From the NCBI RefSeq assembly GCF_016065055.1, contig NZ_CP065856.1:1983836-2047835 (forward strand): 64,000 nucleotides of DNA, read 5' to 3'. The position numbers were made by a program, and so were the translations under genes. This stretch comes from Halosimplex litoreum. GTDB taxonomy: Archaea > Halobacteriota > Halobacteria > Halobacteriales > Haloarculaceae. Within the stretch, counting starts at the first letter, position 1, and the number at the start of each line of letters is the position of its first letter. Of the stretch, positions 27,672 to 36,915 are shown piece after piece. The notes under the pieces are model-generated. The model had not been told where the DNA came from. It saw nothing but the letters and a program-made list of their open reading frames with translations, and searched no databases.

Positions 27672-27678
27672 TTTAAAT
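27672..27678 (+). promoter_or_regulatory. TATA box of the pilin gene
   Basis: TTTAAAT at 27672-27678 is centred 28 nt before GTG 27703. It overlaps the region just after the in-frame ATG at 27667, making that ATG an unlikely start and the GTG at 27703 the likely leaderless one. Confidence 0.65.
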
Positions 27679-27702
27679 CCGAACGGGCGACCAGCCCGGC
27701 GC

Positions 27703-28266
27703 GTGACCGACGGCGCTCCCGCACCGGCTCGACCACCTCTCGCCAGCGACCGCGCCGCGACGCCGGTCGTCGGGGTCGTCCTGCTGGTCGGGCTGACGGT
27801 CCTGCTCGCGTCGGTCGTGGCGGCGACGGTCGGGTTCGAGAGCGCTCGCTCGGAGCCGGCGCCGCAGGTCCGCCTGGACGCCGAGCTGTCGGCGACCGAC
27901 GGCTGGCCCGAGGGCCAGCGACTCCGATTCGTCCACGAGGGCGGGGACACGCTGGCGGTCGCGGAGCTGGCCGTCGTCGTGGAATTCGAGCGCACGGGCG
28001 CTCGAGCGCGGCTCTCGGGGTTTCCGACGCGGCGACTCACCGACGACCACCGCCGGGGCGCGGATCTGTTCGACCGGACGTACGCGGGCATCGACGGGGA
28101 ATTAGACGCCGCTCACACCGACGAGCGGTGGACTGCGGGCGAGACGGCCTCGGTCCGGATCGCCCAGGGCGAACTGGACGTGCGACCGGGCGACCACGCG
28201 GCGGTCCGAGTGATCCACCGCCCGTCCGGCGCGCAACTCGTCGACGTCGAGGTGCGGGCGTCGTGA
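27703..28266 (+). CDS. archaeal type IV pilin-like protein
   Basis: A 187-residue secreted or surface protein with an archaeal prepilin signal. A short N-terminus ends in SDRAATPVVGV, matching the class III cleavage pattern, followed by a 20-residue hydrophobic helix (VVGVVLLVGLTVLLASVVAA). Cleavage before the helix by a PibD-type peptidase is expected; a candidate is encoded at 42643. The C-terminal domain is beta-rich and acidic. The GTG start is supported by the TATA box 28 nt upstream. It stands alone, not in a pil cluster. Confidence 0.85.
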   Translation: MTDGAPAPARPPLASDRAATPVVGVVLLVGLTVLLASVVAATVGFESARSEPAPQVRLDAELSATDGWPEGQRLRFVHEGGDTLAVAELAVVVEFERTGARARLSGFPTRRLTDDHRRGADLFDRTYAGIDGELDAAHTDERWTAGETASVRIAQGELDVRPGDHAAVRVIHRPSGAQLVDVEVRAS

Positions 28267-28377
28267 GGCGTCGAGTCGGCAGTCTCCGGCGTTGGCTGGA
28301 CGATCACGGGACCGGAGGTGCGTTCTCGCTCGAAACAGACAGGAAGCGCGTGTTTCTCGATCATGTGAAGGTCCGGT

Positions 28378-29835
28378 ATGACAAGTCTTAATTTCGCGCC
28401 CCGTCAACTCATGGCGTCGATGGGTATACCCGCAGTGGCGTGGTCACAAGCGATCCCCGCCGCACAGCAGACGATCGACGTGTTCGGGCTTCAGCTGCAG
28501 GAGAGCGCCATCATCATCACCGGCTCGCTCACGATCGTCGTCCTGATCGGGCTGTCGGCGTTTTTCTCCTCGTCGGAGATCGCGATGTTCTCGCTGCCGG
28601 CCCACCGGATCGAAGCGCTCGTCGAAGACGGGCGCCGCGGTGCGAGAACGCTCAAGGGGCTCAAGGACGACCCTCACCGCCTGCTGATCACTATCCTCGT
28701 CGGTAACAACCTGGTCAACATCGCGATGTCGTCGATCGCCACGGGGATTCTCGCGCTGGCGACCGGGAGCCAGGGCCAGGCGGTCCTGCTGTCGACGTTC
28801 GGGATCACGGCCATCGTCCTGTTGTTCGGCGAGAGCGCACCCAAGTCCTACGCCGTCGAGAACAGCGAGTCGTGGTCGCTGCGGATCGCCCGCCCGCTGA
28901 AGATGGCCGAGTACGTGCTGTTGCCGCTGATCGTCCTGTTCGACTACCTCACCCGGATCGTCAACAAGGTGACCGGCGGCCGCTCGGCCATCGAGGAGTC
29001 ATACGTCACCCGCGAGGAGATCCGCGAGATGATCGAGACCGGCGAGCGCGAGGGCGTCCTCGACGAGGAGGAGCGGGAGATGCTCCAGCGCACGCTCCGG
29101 TTCAACAACACGATCGCCAAGGAGGTCATGACGCCGCGCCTGGACATGGACGCCATCTCGACCGACGCCTCCGTCGACGAGGCTATCGAGCAGTGCATCC
29201 ACAGCGGCCACGCTCGCATCCCCGTCTACGAGGGGAGTCTGGACAACGTCATCGGTGTCGTCAACATCCGCGACCTCGTCCGCGACCGCAACTACGGCGA
29301 GGCCGGGGGCGACGGACTGGAACTCGAAGACCTCATCCAGCCGACCCTGCACGTCCCCGAGTCGAAGAACGTCGACGATCTGTTGACCGAGATGCGCAAG
29401 GAGCGGTTGCACATGGTCATCGTCATCGACGAGTTCGGGACCACCGAGGGGCTCGTGACGATGGAAGACCTGACCGAGGAGATCGTCGGCGAGATCCTCG
29501 AGGGCGGCGAGGAGGAGCCGATCGAGTACGAGGGCGACGACACGGTCGTCGTCAAGGGCGAGGTCAACATCGAGGAGGTCAACGAGGCGCTCGACATCGA
29601 CATCCCCGAGGGCGAGGAGTTCGAGACCATCGCCGGGTTCATCTTCAACCTCGCCGGTCGCCTCGTCGAGGAGGGCGAGGTGATCGACTACGACGGCGTC
29701 GAGATCGCCGTCGAGGCCGTCGAGAACACCCGTATCATGAAGGCCCGGGTCACCCGAACCGACGCCTACGACCCCGACGACACGCCCGACGAGGAGGACG
29801 TCGAAGCCGACGCGGACGAGGCCCAGCCCGAGTGA
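28378..29835 (+). CDS. CNNM/CorC (hemolysin C) family membrane protein
   Basis: A 485-residue protein: N-terminal DUF21/CNNM membrane domain (about 40-190, with SSSEIAMFSLPAHR and ILVGNNLVNIA), a linker with VTREEIREMIETGE, a CBS pair (about 245-375, starting VMTPRLDMDAIS) and a C-terminal CorC_HlyC domain (about 395-465, GFIFNLAGR). The family is linked to magnesium or other divalent cation export and stress tolerance. The acidic C-terminal tail is typical of haloarchaea. The start at 28378 could alternatively be MASMG at 28411. It is monocistronic. Confidence 0.92.
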   Translation: MTSLNFAPRQLMASMGIPAVAWSQAIPAAQQTIDVFGLQLQESAIIITGSLTIVVLIGLSAFFSSSEIAMFSLPAHRIEALVEDGRRGARTLKGLKDDPHRLLITILVGNNLVNIAMSSIATGILALATGSQGQAVLLSTFGITAIVLLFGESAPKSYAVENSESWSLRIARPLKMAEYVLLPLIVLFDYLTRIVNKVTGGRSAIEESYVTREEIREMIETGEREGVLDEEEREMLQRTLRFNNTIAKEVMTPRLDMDAISTDASVDEAIEQCIHSGHARIPVYEGSLDNVIGVVNIRDLVRDRNYGEAGGDGLELEDLIQPTLHVPESKNVDDLLTEMRKERLHMVIVIDEFGTTEGLVTMEDLTEEIVGEILEGGEEEPIEYEGDDTVVVKGEVNIEEVNEALDIDIPEGEEFETIAGFIFNLAGRLVEEGEVIDYDGVEIAVEAVENTRIMKARVTRTDAYDPDDTPDEEDVEADADEAQPE

Positions 29836-29986
29836 GCGCGACTCCGACTCTCCGGCGCCCGTGTGATCCGTCCCCGAACGCCTTCGTTTCCGCTGGAGAT
29901 CCGCTCTATAGCGACCACGTCGGCCCGTTCGATAGACTCCGAGTTCCACGTCGGCGAAGGTGTGGCCGCGGTGGCTTCGCGTCCGG

Positions 29987-30592
29987 CTATCGGTCGATCT
30001 CGGCTCGACCGCTGGTGGCGCTGCGGATCCGGTCGCGCAGTGCGCTCCCCTCCTCGACGGGGACGCGCACGTCGAAGACGACCCGCTCGGCGTAGTCGGC
30101 GTCGAACTCGGCGGACTCGCTCTCGAAGATGCCCCTGACGGTGCCCGAATCGTCGTAGTCGACGACGACCGAGAACGTCTCGTGGGGGCGCTCGGTCGTC
30201 GTGCCGGCGGCGTCGAGGCCGTCCTTGACGGCGCGCGAATAGGAGCGGGCCAGGCCGCCGACGCCGAGGTTCGTCCCGCCGTAGTAGCGGGTGACGACGG
30301 CGACGACGTTCTCGATCTCCTCCTGCTGGAGGACGTTCAGCGCGGGGTCGCCGGCCGACCCGGAGGGCTCGCCGTCGTCGCTGGCCCACTCGCGGAACGG
30401 GTCGGCCCGCACGCGGTAGGCCGGCACGTTGTGGGTCGCGTCGGGGTACGCCTCGCGGACCTCGTCGACGAAGTGCTCGGCGGCGTCGACGGTCCGGGCG
30501 GGCGCGACGTGGCCGACGAACTCGGATCCACGCACCTCGAAGCGGGCCTCGCCGCGGCCGGCGACGGTCCGGTATGGCTCGCGCTGGCTCAC
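29987..30592 (-). CDS. YigZ/IMPACT family protein
   Basis: A 201-residue protein of the UPF0029/YigZ-IMPACT family. The N-terminal domain has the family motifs FVGHVAPARTVDAAEHFV, DDGEPSGSAGDPAL and VVTRYYGGTNLGVGGLARSY; the C-terminal DUF1949-like domain follows (about 130-200). The bacterial and eukaryal members bind nucleic acid or modulate translation, and the precise role is unsettled. GTG 30592 (or GTG 30598) is chosen because residues from VSQREPY fit the family. It lies downstream of the ferredoxin gene on the same strand with a 37-bp gap. Confidence 0.9.
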   Translation of the reverse strand: MSQREPYRTVAGRGEARFEVRGSEFVGHVAPARTVDAAEHFVDEVREAYPDATHNVPAYRVRADPFREWASDDGEPSGSAGDPALNVLQQEEIENVVAVVTRYYGGTNLGVGGLARSYSRAVKDGLDAAGTTTERPHETFSVVVDYDDSGTVRGIFESESAEFDADYAERVVFDVRVPVEEGSALRDRIRSATSGRAEIDR

Positions 30593-30629
30593 GGTCACGA
30601 GTTTCCGCGGGAGTCGAAAAGCGTTTGCG

Positions 30630-31007
30630 TTACTCGGGGTCGTCGCCGTCGGCGGATGGCGGCGCTGGCGCCGGATCGTCACCGCCCGCGCGGCCGCCCC
30701 ACACACGCTTGTCGAGCAGCCTCACCGCCATCCCGTCGCGGACGCGGAGCTGACAGGAGAGTCTGGGATAGCCGAAGCGGTCGGCCATGTCGTCGTGCCA
30801 GTGGTCGGGTTCGGCGGGGTCGGCCGGGCGGACGCCGCAGGTCGCACAGAGCCCGCGCCCGCCGCAGTTGACCCGGCGGGCGTAGCGGCCGTGGGGTGAG
30901 AGTCCGGCCGCTAGCAGCACGTCCCGGAGGACCGCCCCTTCGTCCGCGGTCAGTTCGCGGCGCTCGCCGTCGGGCGTCTCGACCGTGAGTCGCGCGTCGC
31001 CGCTCAT
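30630..31007 (-). CDS. 2Fe-2S ferredoxin
   Basis: A 125-residue [2Fe-2S] ferredoxin-fold protein. Cluster cysteines are Cys48, Cys54, Cys57 and Cys85 (NCGGRGLCATCGV, later LSCQLRV), with C-x5-C-x2-C spacing. A Pro/Asp-rich tail follows (about 105-125). It carries electrons in the cytoplasm for an unknown partner. It differs from the 128-residue halobacterial ferredoxin at 42142 in length and cysteine spacing. It lies 38 bp after the transducer stop and may form a unit with the YigZ gene. Confidence 0.9.
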   Translation of the reverse strand: MSGDARLTVETPDGERRELTADEGAVLRDVLLAAGLSPHGRYARRVNCGGRGLCATCGVRPADPAEPDHWHDDMADRFGYPRLSCQLRVRDGMAVRLLDKRVWGGRAGGDDPAPAPPSADGDDPE

Positions 31008-31045
31008 GTTCGTCCTCGGGGACGCCAGCGACAGGAGCGTGTCGG

Positions 31046-32683
31046 TCAGTCGTCGGCGACGGCGGGTGTCGCCGTCCCCTCGGCACCGGTCTCGAAGTAC
31101 GCCAGCGACGCCTCCAGCGTAGTGGCGCCGTCGGCCAGGTCGTCGGCGCGCTCGCGAGCGTCGGCCAGCGCGTCCAGTTGCGCCCGCACCGCCTCGCCGA
31201 CCGCGGTGGCTCGCTCGGCGGTGGCGTCGCCGTCAGCGGCCACGTCCTCGACCAGCTCGACCGCCGCGGCCGTCGAGGCGGCCTGGTCGTCGGTGGCGGC
31301 GCGGATCTCTCGGACGCGGCCGTCGGTCCGCTCGACGCGTTCGCCGACGGTCTCGAACGCCGAGGCGACGGTGTCGACGCCGCCGGCGGCGTCGTCGACC
31401 CGATCGCGCGTCTCGTCCATCCGGTCGACGACCGCCCGCGAGCGCCGCTGGACGCTGTCGACCAGCGCCGCGATCTCCTGAACCTGTTCCCGGGTCTCGT
31501 CGGCCAGCTCCTTGACGTTGTCCGCGACGACCTCGAAGCCGGCGCCGTCGGCGCCGGCCCGCGAGGCCTCGACGTTGGCGTTCAGCGCGAGCATGTTCGT
31601 CTGCTCGGCGATGTCGTCGATGACGGTGACGACCGACTCGATGGCCTCGATCTCGTCGGCGAGCGCGTCGAGTTCCGCGGCAGTCTCGACGGTCGCCTCG
31701 CGGGTCGCCGCCACGTCGTCGGCCAGCTCGTCGGCGACCGCCCGCCCCTCTTCGCAGGCGTCGGCGGCGGCCGCCGACTCCTCCGCGACGGCCGCGACCC
31801 CGTCGACGACCTCGTCGACCGACGCCGACAGCGCCCCGAGTTCCTCGACGACCGACCCGAGCCGGTCGGCCTGGCGCTCGGTCGCGGCCTCGATCTCGCC
31901 GGCGGCGTCGGCGGCCCGCTCGCCGGCGCCGTGGGCCTCGCCGACCGCGGCGCTCACGGCGTCGGTCCCCTCGCCCACGTCGGCCGCGAACCGTTTCGTC
32001 GTCGTCAGGGTCTCCTCCCACTCGACGACGAGCTCGTTGAACGCCGTCTCGATGTCGGCCATCGCCTCCGTGTCGTCGCCCAGGTCGATCCGCTCGCGGA
32101 GGTCGCCCGCGGCGACCGCACGCATCGTCTCCTCGCAGGTCGCCGCCGCGGCCTCCAGCGCCTCGGCCAGCGTCTCGGCCTGCTCGCGCTGGGTCGCGAC
32201 GCGTTCGGCCTGCTCCTGGGCGCGCTCTTCCTGGCGCTCGGCGCGCTCGCGGGCCGCCCGCGCCTCGGTCAGCGTCTCGTCCAGTTCGGCCGCGGTGTCC
32301 TCGACCGCGGCGTACAGTTCGCCGACCTCGTCGACCCGCTCGGACTCGAAGTCCACGTCGAACTCCTCGGCGCGCATCCGCGACACCGCCTCGTGCAACC
32401 GGTCCAGCGCCCGGTACATCTCGCAGTAGCCCAGAAAGCCCAGCAGGATCGTCCAGAAGCTGACGAAGGCGATCCCGTACAGCGCCCGCTGGAAGTACCA
32501 CATCGCGAACGCCGGCGAGACGACGAGCACGAACGTCGCGATCGCCAACAGCCGCAGCCCGAAGTCGCGCCGCAGGAACGCAGGGAGGTACCGCTCGGCG
32601 GCCGCCGGGACGGCCCCGATCGCGACCAGCACGCGACCGGCCGCCCGCGTGTCGCCACCCGTGGCAGGCGTGGTGTCTGACAT
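31046..32683 (-). CDS. membrane-anchored methyl-accepting chemotaxis transducer
   Basis: A 545-residue transducer. Two hydrophobic helices (about 43-62 and 68-88) anchor it without a periplasmic domain, suggesting a cytosolic or membrane signal. HAMP-like and coiled-coil segments follow (about 85-240). The signalling tip is [20 protein letters not shown] (about 372-391). No sensor domain is recognised. It should contact CheA and CheW at the tip hairpin, and glutamate/glutamine methylation sites flank it. Ala-rich coiled-coil composition is normal for the family. Confidence 0.9.
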   Translation of the reverse strand: MSDTTPATGGDTRAAGRVLVAIGAVPAAAERYLPAFLRRDFGLRLLAIATFVLVVSPAFAMWYFQRALYGIAFVSFWTILLGFLGYCEMYRALDRLHEAVSRMRAEEFDVDFESERVDEVGELYAAVEDTAAELDETLTEARAARERAERQEERAQEQAERVATQREQAETLAEALEAAAATCEETMRAVAAGDLRERIDLGDDTEAMADIETAFNELVVEWEETLTTTKRFAADVGEGTDAVSAAVGEAHGAGERAADAAGEIEAATERQADRLGSVVEELGALSASVDEVVDGVAAVAEESAAAADACEEGRAVADELADDVAATREATVETAAELDALADEIEAIESVVTVIDDIAEQTNMLALNANVEASRAGADGAGFEVVADNVKELADETREQVQEIAALVDSVQRRSRAVVDRMDETRDRVDDAAGGVDTVASAFETVGERVERTDGRVREIRAATDDQAASTAAAVELVEDVAADGDATAERATAVGEAVRAQLDALADARERADDLADGATTLEASLAYFETGAEGTATPAVADD

Positions 32684-32752
32684 GGGCGGACCCCAGGGCG
32701 ACGCCGACCTAAATCCTGCCCGCCGGTTCTCGCGATTGATTCCGACTCGCGC

Positions 32753-33322
32753 TCACCGCAGCTCGATGCTGTGGACGAACGGCATGTCGCGGATCTCCGT
32801 CAGCAGATCACCCGGAATCGACCCGTCGGTGATGACGTAGAGTCTGGGCTGGTCGGTGAACTCGGGGTCCTCGCTGATTGTCTGGCGGATGGAGATCCCG
32901 CGGTCGGCGATGGCGCCCGTGACGGTGGCGACGATGCCGGACTCCTCGGCGTCACGGACCGTGATCGCCAGCGCCGACAGGTCGAGGACGGGCGCGAGGT
33001 CCATCAGGCTCGGGATGGCCGAGATGTTCTGGAAGATCCGTCGCAGCTGGTCGTCGTCGAGGATCGCGTCGGTGGTGGCGTCGACGACGCGGCGGTCGAC
33101 GTCGACCTCGCGGGCGATGCCGGTGTTGGGGATCTCGATACCGCCCGAGACCACCCGCCCCTCGTCGTTGACGGAGAAGCCGCGTTCGAGCAGCAGGCGG
33201 ATGACCGCCTGCTGGCTGGGCGAGTCGGCGAACTTCTCCATGATCGCGTCGAAGGTGGCCTCCTGGTCGGTCCCGCCGTCGGCCCGGACGACGGGCGGGA
33301 CGCGCTCGTCGTCCCCGCTCAT
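32753..33322 (-). CDS. ACT-domain regulator of amino acid metabolism
   Basis: A 189-residue archaeal protein. The N-terminal part (about 20-100) is helical and HTH-like ([21 protein letters not shown]). The C-terminal ACT domain (about 110-189) begins [20 protein letters not shown], with [17 protein letters not shown] domains bind amino acids. It starts inside the hisB stop (ATGA), so the two are translationally coupled; this points to histidine or general amino acid sensing (inference). Confidence 0.88.
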   Translation of the reverse strand: MSGDDERVPPVVRADGGTDQEATFDAIMEKFADSPSQQAVIRLLLERGFSVNDEGRVVSGGIEIPNTGIAREVDVDRRVVDATTDAILDDDQLRRIFQNISAIPSLMDLAPVLDLSALAITVRDAEESGIVATVTGAIADRGISIRQTISEDPEFTDQPRLYVITDGSIPGDLLTEIRDMPFVHSIELR

Positions 33323-33906
33323 AGCTCGCCTTTCGTGCTGGCCACGTCGGTCCGGCGCTCGTCGATGCGGGTGGCGTCGTCGAGCGCGCGGGCCAGTCCC
33401 TTGAACAGCGCCTCGATCTCGTGGTGGGCGTTCTCGCCGTCGACCTCGACGTGCAGCGTCAGCCCGGCGTTCGTGGCCAGCGAGCGACAGAAGTGCTGGG
33501 CCATGTGACTGGTCAGCTCGCCGACCTCGCCCTGGGAGAACTCGCCGTCGAAGTCGAAGTACGGGCGGCCGCTCACGTCGACGACGACGCCGGCGACGGC
33601 CTCGTCGAGGGGGACCTTCCGGTCGGCGAAGCGGACGATCCCGCGCTTGTCGCCCAGCGCCTCCGTGAAGGCCTCCCCGAGGGTGATGGCCACGTCCTCG
33701 ACGGTGTGGTGGTCGTCGATCTCCAGGTCGCCGTCGCAGTCGACGGTCAGGTCGAACAGCCCGTGGGTGGCGAACGATTCGAGCATGTGGTCGAAAAAGC
33801 CGATCCCCGTGTCGACGGTGGCGTCGCCGTCGCCGTCGAGGTCGAGCGTTACCTCTATCGCCGTCTCGGCGGTCTCCCGGGTCACCGCCGCCGTCCGCTC
33901 GGTCAT
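33319..33906 (-). CDS. hisB: imidazoleglycerol-phosphate dehydratase
   Basis: HisB, 195 residues, catalyses the dehydration of imidazole glycerol phosphate in histidine synthesis. Metal-binding motifs are [42 protein letters not shown] and [18 protein letters not shown]. Start: ATG 33906 (MTERTAAV); the upstream MLGRD extension is unlikely. It forms an overlapping pair with the ACT regulator. Other his genes in the window are separate: hisA at 36916 and hisI at 44218. Confidence 0.97.
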   Translation of the reverse strand: MTERTAAVTRETAETAIEVTLDLDGDGDATVDTGIGFFDHMLESFATHGLFDLTVDCDGDLEIDDHHTVEDVAITLGEAFTEALGDKRGIVRFADRKVPLDEAVAGVVVDVSGRPYFDFDGEFSQGEVGELTSHMAQHFCRSLATNAGLTLHVEVDGENAHHEIEALFKGLARALDDATRIDERRTDVASTKGEL

Positions 33907-33989
33907 GTCCCGACCAAGCACAGCCGTCTATTTGGCCGTTGTGTTCCCCCTGGCGACTCGGCTCCACTCTCGCCGACGTAGCGCCCCGC

Positions 33990-35231
33990 TCAGTCGTCGA
34001 AGGCCGCCGAGCCGCTCGCGGCCCGCGCGTCGCGGCGGCTCTGGGCGACCCTCGCGAGCGCGATCACGCCCAGCGCGGCGACCAGCGGCGCGACGAGCAG
34101 TCGCATCGCCGTCGCGGCGTCGGCCCCGCCGACGACGACGCCCATGACCGCGGGTACGCCGCCGACCGAGACCGACGACACCGCCGACGCCAGTGCGTTG
34201 ACCGGGCCGCTGTGCTCGGGGACGGCGTCGGTCGCGTAGGCCATCATCGTCGGGAACACGCCCGAGATCAGCAGCCCGATCGCGACGACGCCGCCCAGCA
34301 CGGCGAGGCCGTCGGCGAGGAAGAAGGTGAACGCGAAGGCGGGCACGAGCAGCCCGAGCACGCCGAGCAAGAGCGTCAGCGGTCCCAGGCGGTCGGTCAG
34401 CGCGCCGCAGACGAACCGCCCGGGAACGTAGGCGGCGAGCATGACCGTCAGCGTCAGCTCGGCCCACCCGGCCGGCAGTTCGGCCTGCGCGTAGTAGGGC
34501 AGCCAGGTGAACAGCCCGCCCTCGACGCCGGTCACGAAAAAGAGGGCGGCCAGCAGGGCGAGCACCTCGGGTCGGCGGACCAGTTCGGCCAGATCCGAAC
34601 GGGTGAGCGGCTCCTCGTTCGACTCGACCGCCGGCGACCGGAGCGACCGGAAGGCGACCGCGAGCGCGAGGACGGCGACGCCGACCGCGCCGTAGACGAG
34701 TCGCCACGAGCCCGCCCGCAGCGCGAGGACGACCGCCAGCGGGCCGAGCGCGGCGCCGATCGCCCAGGTCGCGTCGTAGCGATTGTACACGCGCCCGCGC
34801 TGGCTCGGGTAGAAGTGACTGAGCAGCGGCCGATCGAGGGCGCGGAACACACCGACGGCCGCCCCCTGGACGACGAGCGCGGCGAGGAAGACGGGGAACG
34901 AGGGCGAGAGACCCATCGCGAGCAGCGCGCCCGCCGTCAGGAAGGCGCCGCCGGCGATGAACCGCCGCGCGTCGACTCGACCCGCGCTCGACCCGACGGC
35001 GAGGATGACCAGCAGATAGCCGACGGTCCCCGCCGGCGCCACGAGCCCGAGCTGCCACTCCGGGACGGTGAAATAGCCCTCCAGCGTCGGCAACACCGCG
35101 CCGCGGACCTGCATCACCGCGCCCGTACACGCCATCGTCAGGAAGATCACGACCGTCCACAGCCGCCGGTTGCGGGCGTCCGCTGCGGTCCCGCCGTCGC
35201 TCCCCGAACCGCCCGTCGACGGCCCGCTCAC
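33990..35231 (-). CDS. MFS transporter
   Basis: A 413-residue major facilitator with about 12 membrane helices. Helix 1 begins WTVVIFLTMACTGAVMQVRG; the helix 2-3 loop has GSSAGRVDARRF and the mid-protein loop is charged (about 195-215). Near helix 8 is the second family loop GALTDRLGPL. The substrate is unknown. It is divergent from a TrmB-family regulator whose promoter carries palindromes, so the cargo may be a sugar or a small metabolite controlled by that regulator (inference). Confidence 0.88.
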   Translation of the reverse strand: MSGPSTGGSGSDGGTAADARNRRLWTVVIFLTMACTGAVMQVRGAVLPTLEGYFTVPEWQLGLVAPAGTVGYLLVILAVGSSAGRVDARRFIAGGAFLTAGALLAMGLSPSFPVFLAALVVQGAAVGVFRALDRPLLSHFYPSQRGRVYNRYDATWAIGAALGPLAVVLALRAGSWRLVYGAVGVAVLALAVAFRSLRSPAVESNEEPLTRSDLAELVRRPEVLALLAALFFVTGVEGGLFTWLPYYAQAELPAGWAELTLTVMLAAYVPGRFVCGALTDRLGPLTLLLGVLGLLVPAFAFTFFLADGLAVLGGVVAIGLLISGVFPTMMAYATDAVPEHSGPVNALASAVSSVSVGGVPAVMGVVVGGADAATAMRLLVAPLVAALGVIALARVAQSRRDARAASGSAAFDD

Positions 35232-35321
35232 CGGGCGTCCTCCTGCGGTCGCCGACCGTGTCGACGCGCCGCGTGCTGCTCGCTCGTCGGGTGCATACCA
35301 CTCCCTCTCGGTTCGATCCGG

Positions 35322-35354
35322 AAAACGTTTTTGTAGATAGTCAAAGAACTATCT
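35322..35354 (+). promoter_or_regulatory. promoter with two palindromes before the TrmB gene
   Basis: AAAACGTTTT (35322-35331) is a perfect 10-bp palindrome next to the TATA-like TTTTTGTAG. Just after it AGATAGT-CAAAGA-ACTATCT (35335-35354) is a perfect 7-bp inverted repeat with a 6-nt spacer, ending 2 nt before the ATG at 35357. A protein bound there would block the transcription start, consistent with autorepression. Confidence 0.6.
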
Positions 35355-35356
35355 CA

Positions 35357-36430
35357 ATGAGCGAGTCGCGGATCAGAGAGCACCTGGGGGCGTTCGGGTT
35401 GTCGACGACGGAGGTGGCGACGTATCTGGCTGTCCTCCGGCGGGGGGAGGCGACGACGGGGGACGTCGCGGCCGCGGCGGACGTGTCACAGGGGTACGTC
35501 TACGAGGTGGCCGAGACGCTGGTCGACCGCGGGCTGGTCACCGTCGACGAGAGCGCGAACCCGACCGTGCTGCGGGCGCGGCCGGCCGCCGAGGCGATCG
35601 CCGAACTGTCGACGCGTGTCTCGGACCTGCAGTCGGCGATCGGGGACGTCTACAGCGAGCCGACGACGGCGGACGTGGGCTTCGAAATGGTCCGCTCGCG
35701 CCGGACCGTCGAGCGGCGCGCCCGCCGGTTCCTCGACGACGCGACCCACGAGGCGTTCGTGGTCATCCCCGCGACCGCTTTCGCGAGCGTGAAGGGAGCG
35801 ATGGCCGACGCGGTCGATCGCGGCGTGTTCGTCTACTGCATGCTGTTGGCACCGGACACCGAGGTCGTCGCCGACGCGGTCGCCGACTTCGGTCGGTACG
35901 CCCACGTCGTCCGGGCGTGGGAGGCCCGGCCGCAGGTGTTCGTCCTCCGGGACGCCCGCGCCGGACTCGTCGGTTCCCACGGCGTCCTCACGGGGCGCCA
36001 CGGCGACGAGTACGCCGTCGCCTTCGGCCAGCCGGAGGTGGCGAACGGTTTCTACGGCAACATGGTCTCCAACGTCTGGCCGATGGGCGAGGCCCGCCAC
36101 GTCGCCGACCCGCCCGAACTGCCGACGACCTTCGAGTACTTCCGCAACGGCGTCACGGCCGCCGCCCAGCACCTCGACGCGGGCCGCGATATCGTCGCGG
36201 ACGTGACCGTCGCCGACACGGGCACCGACCACGAGATCGACTTCGAGGGCGTCCCGATCCGCGAGACGAACCAGACGCTCGTCCCGCCGGCCACGAGTTC
36301 GTTCCCCGTCGAGAGCGCCCTGGTCGTCGAGACCGACGGCGGCCCCGTCAGCGTCGGCGGCGACTCCCCCGGCTTCGACCCCTACTTCGAGGAGTTCGCC
36401 GCCAGGGACGTCACCCTTCGCAGGGCGTGA
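35357..36430 (+). CDS. TrmB-family transcriptional regulator
   Basis: A 357-residue regulator: N-terminal TrmB winged HTH (about 5-75: LGAFGLSTTEVATYLAVLRRG, SQGYVYEVAETLVDRGL), a central phospholipase-D-like/effector region (about 105-230) and a C-terminal beta domain (about 265-350). TrmB proteins respond to sugars or related metabolites and can repress or activate. It is divergent from the MFS gene 125 bp away. Its 3' end overlaps the convergent gene at 36411 by 20 bp. Confidence 0.9.
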   Translation: MSESRIREHLGAFGLSTTEVATYLAVLRRGEATTGDVAAAADVSQGYVYEVAETLVDRGLVTVDESANPTVLRARPAAEAIAELSTRVSDLQSAIGDVYSEPTTADVGFEMVRSRRTVERRARRFLDDATHEAFVVIPATAFASVKGAMADAVDRGVFVYCMLLAPDTEVVADAVADFGRYAHVVRAWEARPQVFVLRDARAGLVGSHGVLTGRHGDEYAVAFGQPEVANGFYGNMVSNVWPMGEARHVADPPELPTTFEYFRNGVTAAAQHLDAGRDIVADVTVADTGTDHEIDFEGVPIRETNQTLVPPATSSFPVESALVVETDGGPVSVGGDSPGFDPYFEEFAARDVTLRRA

Positions 36431-36734
36431 CCGCGGCGTCGACCGCCGGGTCGCCCCGGCCATCGATGTCGTCAGCCGCGTCGCTCTCCCCCTCCCCGTC
36501 CCGTTCCCTCGCGCCGTTGGCGACCCGGTCGAGGCCCACCGTCGCCAGGAAACACACCGCCCCTACGTACAGCAGCGAACTCGGCTCGGTCACCAGTCGG
36601 CTCACGACGCTGTTGCCGTAGCCCAACACCGTCCCGAGAAAGCCCAGCGTCGAGGTGGTCCACCCCAGCCCGGCGAGGCCCGCGAGCTGTTCGGCGAGGT
36701 CGGTGTCGAGCGAGACGGTCGGCTTCCGGATCAT
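36411..36734 (-). CDS. small membrane protein, unknown
   Basis: A 107-residue protein (MIRKPTVSLDTDLAEQLAGL) with one or two hydrophobic segments (about 26-45 and 53-72) and an acidic Asp/Glu/Gly-rich C-terminus. It converges on the TrmB gene, overlapping its last 20 bp. No family is recognised. ATG 36734 is preferred over a codon 27 nt upstream, where composition becomes less coding-like. The 180 bp between this gene and hisA hold nothing clear. Confidence 0.6.
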   Translation of the reverse strand: MIRKPTVSLDTDLAEQLAGLAGLGWTTSTLGFLGTVLGYGNSVVSRLVTEPSSLLYVGAVCFLATVGLDRVANGARERDGEGESDAADDIDGRGDPAVDAAVTPCEG

Positions 36735-36915
36735 TGCCGGGTCACTCCCTCGCCCGAACAAAACGATTCACCTTTCCTGACCAATTCGCGGGTAAGAATC
36801 CCCGAACGGCCCAGATCCGATCAGTATCCGACGCGAAACGCGCAGCGAACCGGCGACCGTCGCGGACGGGAACCGACCGGGATCGGTACGGAACCGGCCG
36901 GTGTCCGTTCGCCCG

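Noticed and set aside
27667-27702. Upstream ATG start for the pilin
   Set aside because: The TATA box TTTAAAT lies within this stretch, so the ATG would be upstream of the transcription start.
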